Positions 24,834 through 32,482 of a stretch of 64,000 nt of DNA are shown here, in pieces. This DNA comes from CAYXAA01 sp964462985. GTDB lineage: Bacteria > Pseudomonadota > Alphaproteobacteria > Rhizobiales > Stappiaceae. Below the pieces are notes generated by a model. It was given only the letters and a program-made list of their open reading frames with translations, did not search any database and had not been told where the DNA came from. The translations under genes were made by a program, and so were the position numbers. The DNA is taken from contig CAYXAA010000004.1 of assembly GCA_964462985.1 (NCBI GenBank), positions 1 to 64,000 on the forward strand, given 5' to 3'. Numbering within the stretch: the first letter of the stretch is position 1; every line of letters starts with the position of its first letter.

Positions 24834-25866
24834 CCCCGGGAGTGTGAGGTTCTTCGAGGCAGCGGGATCGCCCCACGACATCGGCGTGGCGCTCGGAAGA
24901 TTCGGCGCGGCAATCGCCCACCAGTACCTGGTGTCGACGCCGGCATGGCAGTCCGTGGTGGCGTTGCGCTGCGACGACCGGGTGATTGCGTTGCAGCAGA
25001 TGGTGAAGGAGCGACTGCCCGACTGCTGGCGCGAGCTCGAGGGCCTTGCGCACGGGCTCGGATTGCCATTCGATGACGTCTTCGCCTGGAACTGCCGGGG
25101 CGACATATGGGCAATGGCACCCGACGGGTGCACGACGGTGTTGATCCCGGGCGACGAACCGATCCTAGCCCATAACGAGGATGGAGACCCAGGCCTGCGC
25201 GGCCATTGCGGACTCGTCCACGTCCGGCCAGAAGCTGGCGAGGAGTTTACCGCATTTGTCTATCCGGGATCGGTTCCGGGCCACACATTTGCCGTCACGC
25301 AGTCAGGGCTGGTTCAAGCCGTAAACAACATACGCTCCCGCAACATGGGGATCGGACTGCCCCGCATGCTGCTCGGGCGCGCCGTGTTGCAGTGTCAATC
25401 GCTCGATCAGGCAGTCCGGACCATCGAAACAGCCCCGCGTGCCGGCGCGTTCCATTTCACGCTGGCCCAGCGCGGCGACAGCCGCATCTTCTCCATTGAA
25501 TTCACCCACGGGCGCACATCCGCGACAATCGTGGAGCAGCCATGCTGCCACGCGAACCACCTCGTTCACGACGCAATGACGTGCGAGCGGCAGACCGTCA
25601 CGCCGTCATCCGCGGCACGGCAGCGGCGTGGCGACGAAATCCTGCGAGCGAAGCTGGCCCGCAACACGGATCCTTTGTCCATCCTCTGGGACAAGGAGGA
25701 TCGGACGCTGCCGATCCTTCGCGAGCAGCCCGATGACCCCGATGGCGAGAACACGCTTGCGACAGCACTGATCCATGTCGGGGCGCAAAAAGTGGATTGG
25801 GAGGTTCACGACCGCGCGTCGGAATCTCCCAGGTTTCGCCTGACTGACACTACCCTGGTGCGGTGA
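24823..25866 (+). CDS. C45-family N-terminal nucleophile hydrolase/acyltransferase
   Basis: 347 residues, peptidase family C45 (acyl-CoA:6-aminopenicillanate acyltransferase/isopenicillin N acyltransferase type). The precursor residue DGCTT puts the predicted autocatalytic nucleophile at Cys103, the same position as in fungal AAT, followed by PILAHNEDGDPGL and, later, VNNIRSRNMGIGLPR. C45 enzymes hydrolyse or transfer acyl groups of amide-linked amino-acid derivatives after self-cleavage. No signal peptide is visible, so it acts in the cytoplasm. Because it is fused into the glnHPQ transcript by an overlap, an N-acylated glutamine or related amide is a candidate substrate (inference). Confidence 0.85.
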   Translation: MSTDPGSVRFFEAAGSPHDIGVALGRFGAAIAHQYLVSTPAWQSVVALRCDDRVIALQQMVKERLPDCWRELEGLAHGLGLPFDDVFAWNCRGDIWAMAPDGCTTVLIPGDEPILAHNEDGDPGLRGHCGLVHVRPEAGEEFTAFVYPGSVPGHTFAVTQSGLVQAVNNIRSRNMGIGLPRMLLGRAVLQCQSLDQAVRTIETAPRAGAFHFTLAQRGDSRIFSIEFTHGRTSATIVEQPCCHANHLVHDAMTCERQTVTPSSAARQRRGDEILRAKLARNTDPLSILWDKEDRTLPILREQPDDPDGENTLATALIHVGAQKVDWEVHDRASESPRFRLTDTTLVR

Positions 25867-26314
25867 CCCGGACCCGGATTGCAGCCGGGCATGTACGTCG
25901 CCTTGCGAAGCGCTGGGTCGAGGGCCGCTCCTTTTCCAGGACCGCCCTTGGAGCGAGCGGTCATGGGCGGTCCGGAAGCACTGGCGTCCCCTGCATGCCA
26001 TGACCGGAACAAGAGCGACCCGGTGGGTGGCACGCACCTTGGGAGCAGAAGAGCGATTGGCTGCGGGTGCGATGTCTGCGATCCTCAGGTGACATCGGAA
26101 GCGAGAAACCGCGGCGCCTGATCGGACAGCCACGCCGGCGCCGGTGTAGCGCAGCCGATCTGTTCGCGGCCACCTTTGCTTGCGACGTACCGCACGACAT
26201 GGCAGCCTTAAGGCCCCTCTGCCGCGCATAGCCGACAAGTCAGCGGTCGTTTTGCCCCGCTTATGCCAGCCAACGGTGCCGGAGCGCCGCGGACGCGCCG
26301 CCGTCCCACCCCTG
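25867..26314. other. Intergenic gap upstream of TRAP system 2
   Basis: About 450 bases without a supported gene. The longest open frame (minus, 25606-26325) lies antisense to the C45 gene end and is arginine-rich with no family features. The right end carries the dctP promoter. Confidence 0.5.
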
Positions 26315-26344
26315 TTGACAGCCAAACAGGGTCAAAAGTAATAT
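26315..26344 (+). promoter_or_regulatory. Sigma-70-type promoter of TRAP system 2
   Basis: TTGACA at 26315-26320, an 18-base spacer, then TAATAT at 26339-26344: the clearest promoter in the window, in an unusually AT-rich patch. It lies about 50 bases before the dctP ATG at 26392. Confidence 0.7.
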
Positions 26345-26363
26345 ACTAGAAAAACTAATATAT
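26341..26363. promoter_or_regulatory. Inverted repeat overlapping the -10 box, candidate GntR operator
   Basis: ATATACTAG and CTAATATAT form nine-base arms (one mismatch) around five A residues, overlapping the -10 box and likely start site. An FCD-type GntR regulator is encoded last in this operon (29143) and is the obvious candidate to bind here, repressing until the imported acid is present. Confidence 0.5.
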
Positions 26364-26391
26364 TAATCCATGCGCGAAATGGGAGGAAGGA

Positions 26392-27372
26392 ATGAAGCTG
26401 TCTGCGAGACATTTGGGTCTGTGCGCGAGCCTTGTGGCAGCGCTTGCGTTGTCAGCGCCCGCCGTTGCCGAAACGACACTGCGCCTCGGGACAGTGCTCG
26501 CGCCCGATGATCCGATGGGTGTCGGACTGGAGAAATTCAAGGCGGAGGTCGAGGCGGCCACCAACGGCGAAGTCAAGGTCGAAGTGTTTCATAACTCGCA
26601 GCTTGGCGACACGACAGAGATGCTCGACCAGGCTCGTGTGGGCGCCAATGTCGGCACCGTGACCGATGTCGCCCGCTTGTCGAGCTTCGTGCCCTCTCTG
26701 GCGATCATGTCGGCGCCGTTCCTGTTCGATACTTATGAGCAGGCGGATACTTTTGCGCTATCCGAGGACTACCTGGCCTGGGGTGACGAGCTCAAAGAGA
26801 AATCCGGCCTCGTGATGCTTGCCTCCAACTGGTATCAAGGTCCGCGCCACCTTCTGACGCAAAAGCCCGTCTCGGCGCCCGGCGACCTTGCGGGCGTCCG
26901 CATGCGCACCATCGGCGCGCCGATCTGGGTCGAGACCATTCGTGCCATGGGAGCGGAGCCCACCCCGATGGCCTGGGGCGAGGTCTACTCGGCCCTGCAG
27001 CTTGGAGCGCTCGACGGCGCTGAAGCACAACCGACTGCCATAACCGGCGCAAAACTGCACGAGGTCGTCAAGAACGTCACCAGGACGGGACACATCCAGC
27101 TCGTCACCGCGTTGGTGATCGGCGCTGATACGTGGGATCAGATCTCGCCGGAGCACCAGCAGATCGTGCGGGATCTCGCGGTTGAGGCCGGGCGCTATGC
27201 CTCGCAGCTGACAATCGAGCAAGGCGAAGAAGCCCTTGCAGAGGTGGCTGCCGCGGGCGTGTCCGTGTCGGACGTCGACGTTGCCCCGTTCAAGGACGCG
27301 GTAAAGGGCGTCTACGACAAACTGAACCTCGCTTCCGAGGTGGATACCGTCAACAAGGTGCTCGGCCGCTGA
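26392..27372 (+). CDS. dctP: TRAP transporter substrate-binding protein DctP, system 2
   Basis: 326 residues, signal peptide residues 1-26 (ending PAVAE), DctP family of the DctP/SiaP/UehA branch: LRLGTVLAPDDPMGVGLEKF at the N-terminus, then DLAGVRMRTIGAPIWVETIRAMGAEPTPMAWGEVYSALQLGALDGAE, with the substrate-binding Arg in VRMRT near residue 170. GGGAGGAAGG immediately precedes the ATG. It is only distantly like system 1, so a different acid is likely transported. The stop codon lies inside a small hairpin. Confidence 0.88.
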   Translation: MKLSARHLGLCASLVAALALSAPAVAETTLRLGTVLAPDDPMGVGLEKFKAEVEAATNGEVKVEVFHNSQLGDTTEMLDQARVGANVGTVTDVARLSSFVPSLAIMSAPFLFDTYEQADTFALSEDYLAWGDELKEKSGLVMLASNWYQGPRHLLTQKPVSAPGDLAGVRMRTIGAPIWVETIRAMGAEPTPMAWGEVYSALQLGALDGAEAQPTAITGAKLHEVVKNVTRTGHIQLVTALVIGADTWDQISPEHQQIVRDLAVEAGRYASQLTIEQGEEALAEVAAAGVSVSDVDVAPFKDAVKGVYDKLNLASEVDTVNKVLGR

Positions 27373-27380
27373 CGCGGCCG
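27363..27380 (+). terminator. Stem-loop at the end of dctP (system 2)
   Basis: CGGCCGC and GCGGCCG form a perfect seven-base stem with a four-base loop that includes the last dctP codons and its stop. It is the fourth GC hairpin at a binding-protein/permease junction in this window. Confidence 0.5.
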
Positions 27381-27408
27381 TTGCCCTTGCCACCAGGGGC
27401 GGGACCTC

Positions 27409-27858
27409 ATGCTGAGACGCCTGGAATTTGCCTGCGCAGCGCTTCTCCTTTGCGTCGTGGTCATGCTGGTCGGCGTGGCCGCCATTACCCGCGCAATGGG
27501 AAGCCCGATCATTTGGTCGATCGAGATTGCACAACTGCTGTTTCTCTGGCTGTGCATTCTGGCGATTGACCTCGGCCTGCAGGACGAGCGGCACTTCGGC
27601 CTCCAGGTTATCCAGGACAATGTCTCACCGGCAGTCAGGAAGGCGTTAGAGATCGTCAATCTGATCGTTCTGATCGCACTGCTCGTCTTCCTGATCCGCT
27701 ACGCCTGGCGCAACATGATCATCATGCATACCCGGCTCGATGGAGCATTACAGATCCCCGGCTCCTATTTTCACGCGTCAATGGTGGTCGGTTTCGGCCT
27801 GATGATACGTAGTTTGCTGGTCAAGCTTGCGTCCACGATTTCGCGGAAAGCCGTCTGA
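27409..27858 (+). CDS. dctQ: TRAP transporter small permease DctQ, system 2
   Basis: 149 residues with four hydrophobic segments (about 5-28, 38-58, 80-103, 118-142). AMGSPIIWSIEIAQLLFLWLC is the DctQ helix 2 region, and the loop QDERHFGLQV corresponds to the usual R.HI.V. Its TGA is directly followed by the dctM ATG without a spacer, implying coupled translation. Confidence 0.85.
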   Translation: MLRRLEFACAALLLCVVVMLVGVAAITRAMGSPIIWSIEIAQLLFLWLCILAIDLGLQDERHFGLQVIQDNVSPAVRKALEIVNLIVLIALLVFLIRYAWRNMIIMHTRLDGALQIPGSYFHASMVVGFGLMIRSLLVKLASTISRKAV

Positions 27859-29142
27859 ATGCTGCTTCTGATCGCTGTACTTTTCTGCCTTTTCCTCGTG
27901 GCGGGAATGCCCGTAGCCTTTGCGCTCGCGCTCGCTGCCTTCCCCGTCTTCGTACTGACCGGCGCCATGCCGCCGACCGTTGCGATCCAGAAAATGGTCA
28001 CCGCCACCCAGAGCTTTCCCCTGTTGGCGGTGCCGTTCTTTATTTTCGCCGGTAACCTTATGAATTCGACCGGCATTACCCATCGGCTCGTGCGCTTTGC
28101 ACGGCTGTTGACGGGCTGGATGGCCGGCGGGCTGGGGCAGGTTTCCATCGTGCTCAGCCTCATGATGGGCGGGATTTCAGGATCTGCGGTCGCAGACGCC
28201 TCGATGGAAGCGCGCCTGCTGGGGCCCAGCATGATCAGCCAGGGAGGTTATTCCAGGGCGGCGAGCGCCGCCGTGCTTGCGTTCGGCTCCATCATCACAG
28301 CCACCATACCCCCCAGCATTGGCCTTATCCTGTTCGGCTTCATCAACGAGGTCTCGATCGGACGCCTGTTCATCGCCGGCGTCGTTCCCGGAGTGGTGCT
28401 GACGATCATCCTAATGATCACCGCGTGGCTGATCGCCCGGCGCAACGGCTACGCGGCCGATATCGCCGAGCCACCATCCTCGCGAGAGCTTTGGGAAAGT
28501 TTCCTGGACAGCATCTGGGCACTCGCCTTCCCGGTGATTCTCATCGTCGGATTCCGGTTTGGGCTGTTCACAGCGACGGAAGCCGGTGCGTTTCTGGTTT
28601 TCTATGCGCTGTTCATAGGGCTGTTCGTTTACCGCGAGCTGACCTGGGAACGGTTTTATGAGGCGACGAAGAGTTCGATCACGGATCTGGGCATGGTGAT
28701 GCTGCTGATCATGATGGCCGCCGTCCTGGGCTATGCCGTCACGATCGAGCGCGGGCCGCAGCAGATTACGGAATTTGTTACAGGCCTGACCCAGAACCCG
28801 GCTTTGATCCTGGTTCTCGTGGCGGCGCTCCTGATCGTCAGCGGCATGTTTCTGGAGGGCGCCGCGAATATCCTGCTGATCACGCCGATCGTCCTTCCCG
28901 TCCTCGTGCATGCCGGATACGACCCGGTTCACATGGGGATCTTGATCGTAACGCTGATCAATTTCGGCGGCCTGACACCGCCGGTCGGCGTCATCATGTT
29001 CACCGTTTGCGGCATTCTCGACGTCAAGACCGGGGCATTCACTCGAGCGGCGATCCCCTATTTCGCCGCAATGGCTCTGTTCTTCGCGATCCTCGTTCTT
29101 TTCCCCGGATTGTCGCTGTACCTGCCAGGAAAGCTGATGTAG
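27859..29142 (+). CDS. dctM: TRAP transporter large permease DctM, system 2
   Basis: 427 residues, about twelve membrane segments, DctM family. Key stretches are LMMGGISGSAVADASMEA (near residue 98, typical of DctM), GSIITATIPPSIGLILFG (near 142) and, in the C-terminal half, VTLINFGGLTPPVGVIMFTV (near 365). Forms the membrane core with DctQ. The gntR ATG follows its TAG directly. Confidence 0.9.
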   Translation: MLLLIAVLFCLFLVAGMPVAFALALAAFPVFVLTGAMPPTVAIQKMVTATQSFPLLAVPFFIFAGNLMNSTGITHRLVRFARLLTGWMAGGLGQVSIVLSLMMGGISGSAVADASMEARLLGPSMISQGGYSRAASAAVLAFGSIITATIPPSIGLILFGFINEVSIGRLFIAGVVPGVVLTIILMITAWLIARRNGYAADIAEPPSSRELWESFLDSIWALAFPVILIVGFRFGLFTATEAGAFLVFYALFIGLFVYRELTWERFYEATKSSITDLGMVMLLIMMAAVLGYAVTIERGPQQITEFVTGLTQNPALILVLVAALLIVSGMFLEGAANILLITPIVLPVLVHAGYDPVHMGILIVTLINFGGLTPPVGVIMFTVCGILDVKTGAFTRAAIPYFAAMALFFAILVLFPGLSLYLPGKLM

Positions 29143-29892
29143 ATGGCGCCCAATGATGCGGAAGGCCGGCCGCTTTTGACCGCAGGTTCCTTCTCAGCTG
29201 CCCTGATGAAGGCTGCGGATGAGTTGTCGAGCCCCGGCCGTCCGGTGACGGCCGCCGCGCGCGTCTACGCAGCGCTGCGGGCGAAGATCATCTCACTGGA
29301 ACTCGAGCCGGATACCACGCTGATCCGCAGCGACATCGCAGAGGCTTGCGGCGTTAGTCAGTCGCCAGTGCGCGAGGCTATCCAGCGCCTCGAACAGGAG
29401 GGACTGGTCATCTCCTACCCGCAGTCGCGCACGGTGGTCTCGAAGATCGATGTCGCACAGGCGCGCGAGACCCAGTTCCTGCGAGTGAGCGTCGAGCTTG
29501 AGGTCGCGCAGACGCTGGCCAGACAGGGCGCCAACGCACCGCTGACCGCCTCCAGGCGGTTTCTACAAATGCAGAAGCTGGCGGGTGCGGACCGCGACGT
29601 CGACGAGTTCACCACGCTCGACCGTCTGTTCCACCTCTCGCTCTTCGAAGCAGTCGGCGTGGGCGCATTGTGGCACCTGATATCCGATCGCTCCGGCCAT
29701 ATCGATCGTCTGCGGCGACTGAACCTTCCCGATCCAGGCAAGATTGCCGAAGTGATCCGCGATCACGAGAACATTCTGGCGGCGATCGCCGCCGGCGACC
29801 GTGATGCAGTCGAAACGGCCGTCCGCACGCATCTGTCCGGCACGCTGGCCGCCGTGCAGAAGATCGCGAAGCAGTATCCGCACTATTTTTGA
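29143..29892 (+). CDS. GntR-family regulator, FadR/FCD subgroup
   Basis: 249 residues. Winged HTH at about 46-110 (IRSDIAEACGVSQSPVREAIQRLEQEGLV), then an all-helical FCD ligand domain. The FCD metal residues are only partly visible: DEFTTLDRLFHLSLFEAVG supplies the D...H pair and DHENILAAIAAGD a later His. FCD domains usually bind small carboxylates through a metal. It is the last gene of TRAP operon 2 and starts immediately after dctM, so feedback control by the transported acid is likely. Confidence 0.87.
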   Translation: MAPNDAEGRPLLTAGSFSAALMKAADELSSPGRPVTAAARVYAALRAKIISLELEPDTTLIRSDIAEACGVSQSPVREAIQRLEQEGLVISYPQSRTVVSKIDVAQARETQFLRVSVELEVAQTLARQGANAPLTASRRFLQMQKLAGADRDVDEFTTLDRLFHLSLFEAVGVGALWHLISDRSGHIDRLRRLNLPDPGKIAEVIRDHENILAAIAAGDRDAVETAVRTHLSGTLAAVQKIAKQYPHYF

Positions 29893-30237
29893 AACTGGAC
29901 ACCTGCCGTTTCATTCGAGCGGCGCGAAATCTTCCTCCCTGCCGTAGGCCGGAGTCCATCTCAGTCGGTCCAACCTCTGTCCTCGCATTGCCGCGTCGAA
30001 TGCCGCAAAGGCCCGACCGGGCGAAGCCATTCTTTGCCAGAGTGCGACAAAACATTCATTGATATGCATGTTATGTCGAATAGCTTTTCACAGGTGGTGA
30101 CGTTCTAGAAGCTTCGGTATCGGACGGAAACCGGATGATGATTGCCGAGACCGTCACCACCTGTGACGGCGCTTCGGTGCAATGATCGCACGTGCGTAAG
30201 TCTTTGGCTTCTCGGCTTGCGGAGATGAGGCGAGACA
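29893..30237. other. Intergenic gap with a long inverted repeat
   Basis: About 345 bases without a supported gene. A 15-base perfect inverted repeat lies at 30088-30166 (separate entry). The rest shows no family-like frame. Confidence 0.5.
30088..30166. repeat. 79-base element bounded by a perfect 15-base inverted repeat
   Basis: TCACAGGTGGTGACG at 30088-30102 is exactly complementary to CGTCACCACCTGTGA at 30152-30166, with 49 bases between. The interior contains the palindromes TTCTAGAA and GAAGCTTC. It could be a long RNA hairpin (3' end of the gntR transcript or a small RNA), a miniature inverted-repeat element, or paired operator halves. I see no target-site duplication at the edges. Confidence 0.5.
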
Positions 30238-30519
30238 ATGACCAGGACAGTCGTTGACAGGATCCACATTACAAGAAACGGGATCAAGCGGGGGATCGGC
30301 GTAGACGATCCGAAGATCCGGGCCTTTCACGAGACCATTGCTCGCGAGGAATATGACCGGTGTCATCCCGATGACTCCTTCGATGACCTGAAACGTCGCG
30401 CAAGATTTTCGAAGGAGGATCAGGGACTTCTGAGTGACTGGATGGTCGCCGCTGCCGTCAAGTACAGCACCGCGCATACCGACCTGGAGTACAGGGGCAA
30501 AAAGCTGCTGGCTGCATAG
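30238..30519 (+). CDS. Small hypothetical protein
   Basis: 93 residues, charged and soluble, no signal peptide or membrane segment. Coding is supported by GGAGATGAGG before the ATG, a balanced composition and good third-position bias. Regions that look structured are DRIHITRNGIKRGI at the N-terminus and DDLKRRARFSKEDQGLLSDWM in the middle. I recall similar proteins annotated only as hypothetical in rhizobia, but cannot assign a function. It stands alone between TRAP operon 2 and the converging dioxygenase gene. Confidence 0.6.
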   Translation: MTRTVVDRIHITRNGIKRGIGVDDPKIRAFHETIAREEYDRCHPDDSFDDLKRRARFSKEDQGLLSDWMVAAAVKYSTAHTDLEYRGKKLLAA

Positions 30520-30660
30520 GTACCGCGATTGCCGGTTCTGCGCCATCAAGCGATACGCCGCCGACATCGGGGTGAACGGCCCGGATCGGCGGTGCGGAAC
30601 GGGCGTTTTGTCGGGCGCGCCTGCATTGCTGACCCCGACAGGAGCGTGCCACGCAAGCGT

Positions 30661-31254
30661 TCAGAGATTTGGCACGACGAAATCAAACCTGCCGGTGCTG
30701 TGTTCATAATTGAGCGCCATCACCAGCCTCGGATCGAACAGCCTGTCGCCAGCGTTTCGAGGATGGTCGGGGAAATAGAGCTGCGTCGTCAGCACGTCCC
30801 CGCCTTTTCTCTGCACCCGGAAATGGTAGTGGGCAGTGCGGAAAGAATAATGCTGCGTCAGGATCGTGTCGAAGCCCCAACGGCCGGCCTCATCCGTCAG
30901 CTGATATGCGCGCCAGCGGTAGCCGGTGTTGTCGTATTCGCCGCGCTCATCGGCATGCCATAGCTCGACGATGGCGTCCGGCACCGGCTGGCAGCGCGTA
31001 TCCAGAACAAAGCCGTGCAGAGAGAACCGCCGTTGCGATCCGGCGTCAGCGGTCAGATCGCTTCTTAGCGGTGCATTGGGCCGAAAGAACGGCCCCGCCG
31101 TTTGCTGCAGCGTCGGTTGGGTTCCCGATTCGCAGGCAGGTGTGAGAGGGAGATCCGGAACCTGCGCCCACACCCGCACCCACGATCCGGTGAAGACGAT
31201 CGCAGGTGGCGCGGCGAGCAGCGACCGGAGGACAGTTCTTCGCGTCGGTTCCAT
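30661..31254 (-). CDS. Exported intradiol ring-cleavage dioxygenase
   Basis: 197 residues. The N-terminus MEPTRRTVLRSLLAAPPAIVF is a Tat-type signal, so the enzyme is probably exported folded with its iron. The mature part is the protocatechuate/catechol 1,2-dioxygenase beta-sandwich: QQTAGPFF, then LHGFVLDTRCQPVPDAIVELWHADERGEYDN with the first tyrosine ligand, and FRTAHYHFRV with the two histidine ligands as H-Y-H. It is short (single domain). The ATG at 31254 starts the Tat signal; a start at 31302 would bury it. Last of three minus-strand genes with DUF6644- and DUF6152-type partners; the substrate is not evident. Confidence 0.82.
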   Translation of the reverse strand: MEPTRRTVLRSLLAAPPAIVFTGSWVRVWAQVPDLPLTPACESGTQPTLQQTAGPFFRPNAPLRSDLTADAGSQRRFSLHGFVLDTRCQPVPDAIVELWHADERGEYDNTGYRWRAYQLTDEAGRWGFDTILTQHYSFRTAHYHFRVQRKGGDVLTTQLYFPDHPRNAGDRLFDPRLVMALNYEHSTGRFDFVVPNL

Positions 31255-31270
31255 GTCCCGTACCTCACGA

Positions 31271-31741
31271 TCAATAGGTGAAGGCGATCCAGCGGCCTGC
31301 AAAGATCACGGCAATCCAGATCACCATGGACAAGAAGGCGCTCAGCATCATGGGCCTCGATGGCGCGCCACCTCTTCGTTTCGTCATCGCCACCTTGAAC
31401 GCGACGACATTCACGAGACCCGCGACCAAGAACAGCGCCTTGATCTGGAAAGCAGGGTCGGCAAGGTAGGCTGTGCCCCGAACGGAAAACAGCATTACCC
31501 CCGAGACGGAAGCCAGCAACAGTCCGAATGCTGCAACCGGGACGCACGTCTCCAGACCTTCCCGCCAGCGATCCGGTTTCCACAGGCCTGCGGTTCTCAG
31601 GTCGGCGCTGACGATGGATCCGACAAGCAAACTCATTCCCACGATATGGACCGCGTTGATTGTAGCATAGGCCGCCCGGCTGGTGCGCAGGTATTCAACC
31701 GGCAACCAATCGGCCATCGCGTCGATGGCTGCGATCAGCAT
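31271..31741 (-). CDS. Membrane protein of unknown function (DUF6644-like)
   Basis: 156 residues with four hydrophobic segments (about residues 25-44, 66-86, 95-113, 131-150). HIVGMSLLVGSIVSADLRTAGLW and SGVMLFSVRGTAYLADPAFQIKALFLVAGLVN resemble the DUF6644 membrane family; there is a histidine in helix 1 (AVHIVG) that could bind haem or metal. The ATG overlaps the stop of the DUF6152-type gene (ATGCTGA) and the gene ends 16 bases before the dioxygenase, so the three are co-transcribed. Function unknown. Confidence 0.7.
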   Translation of the reverse strand: MLIAAIDAMADWLPVEYLRTSRAAYATINAVHIVGMSLLVGSIVSADLRTAGLWKPDRWREGLETCVPVAAFGLLLASVSGVMLFSVRGTAYLADPAFQIKALFLVAGLVNVVAFKVAMTKRRGGAPSRPMMLSAFLSMVIWIAVIFAGRWIAFTY

Positions 31742-32247
31742 TCTTCGACCATGTAGCTCATCGCGCGGCTGCGGCTCTCTACCACACCATCTGCCATCCG
31801 CAGCCACTGGACGTTCAATTGATGTGGTGGCTCACAGTTGCGCACGGCCACCGCAGCAATCCGATCCCCTCTCGCGATGCGGTTGCCAAGCAAGACATAT
31901 TGTGGCGTCGGAGGCAGTTCGAGGACCACTGTCTGACCAATGATGTCGCCGGGAACCGACAGCGCCTGCGGATCGAGAAAGCTGGCTGCGGGGCCGAGAT
32001 TGGGTGAAGGCTGAGGCACGACAATCTCGCTTGAGACCCTTACGGTCAGTTCGGAGTGAGGATGGCCGAAATAGGCATCGACCACCTCACCTTCAACCCA
32101 CACAGGGGCAGAGAGGCTATACCGCCCGTCAAAGCCGTGATGAGCGCTCGCGTTTCCGGCAACCAAAAGCGTCAATGCCGCGGCGATTGCCTGATGCGAC
32201 ATCCTTTGCGCGAGGGGGAGGTCGGGTGAAGGGTCCTTCAACTGCAT
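31735..32247 (-). CDS. Exported DUF6152-like protein
   Basis: 170 residues from the ATG at 32247 (GGAGACAAGG upstream), or 155 from an ATG at 32202 that directly begins the signal peptide MSHQAIAAALTLLVAGNASA. The mature protein begins AHHGFDGRYSLSAPVWVEGEVVDAYFGHPHSELTV, the hallmark of DUF6152: a paired His after the signal and a small beta-barrel-like domain. The extra codons between the two starts are part of a pyrimidine-rich repeat-like stretch, so the shorter start may be original. It presumably acts in the periplasm with its membrane neighbour and the exported dioxygenase. Confidence 0.7.
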   Translation of the reverse strand: MQLKDPSPDLPLAQRMSHQAIAAALTLLVAGNASAHHGFDGRYSLSAPVWVEGEVVDAYFGHPHSELTVRVSSEIVVPQPSPNLGPAASFLDPQALSVPGDIIGQTVVLELPPTPQYVLLGNRIARGDRIAAVAVRNCEPPHQLNVQWLRMADGVVESRSRAMSYMVEEC

Positions 32248-32300
32248 CCTTGTCTCCGTTGCTAACACTCCCCCTCCCCCGGGTCCGGCAACGGTTTGCC
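32205..32300. repeat. REP-like GC/pyrimidine-rich repeat at the 5' end of the DUF6152-like gene
   Basis: GAGGGGGAGGTCGGGTGAAGG and, 45 bases on, CTCCCCCTCCCCCGGGTCCGG have the composition and imperfect mirror layout of the extragenic palindromes common in rhizobial genomes. It lies exactly at the border between the collapsed dehydrogenase operon and the DUF6152-like gene. Only one copy is in this window, so repetitiveness is inferred from resemblance. Confidence 0.35.
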
Positions 32301-32313
32301 GGTTCAACTGCAA

Positions 32314-32479
32314 TCAGATCAGATCTTCGATGCGGAACGGCAGATGGCGTGCACGCACGCTTGTGGCGTAATAGACCGCATTGGTGATCGCGGGCGCTAC
32401 GCCGACAAGGACAACCTCGCCCGCGCCCTTGACGCCGGAGGGCGAGGGATGTGGGGCGGGCATAAGAGGTGGGCTGCAT
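32314..32479 (-). pseudogene. Fused remnants of xanthine dehydrogenase-type FAD and molybdopterin subunits
   Basis: At 32479 an ATG three bases after the 2Fe-2S remnant begins MQPTSYARPTSLA, which looks like the start of a CoxM-type FAD subunit. Within about 30 bases the sequence has become, in another frame, the C-terminus of a molybdopterin subunit: GVKGAGE, APAITNAVYYAT, VRARHLPFRIEDLI, stop at 32314. Some 2.9 kb of an expected three-gene operon are therefore missing. The molybdopterin end is recognised with confidence; the FAD start is less sure. Confidence 0.65.
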
Positions 32480-32482
32480 GAT

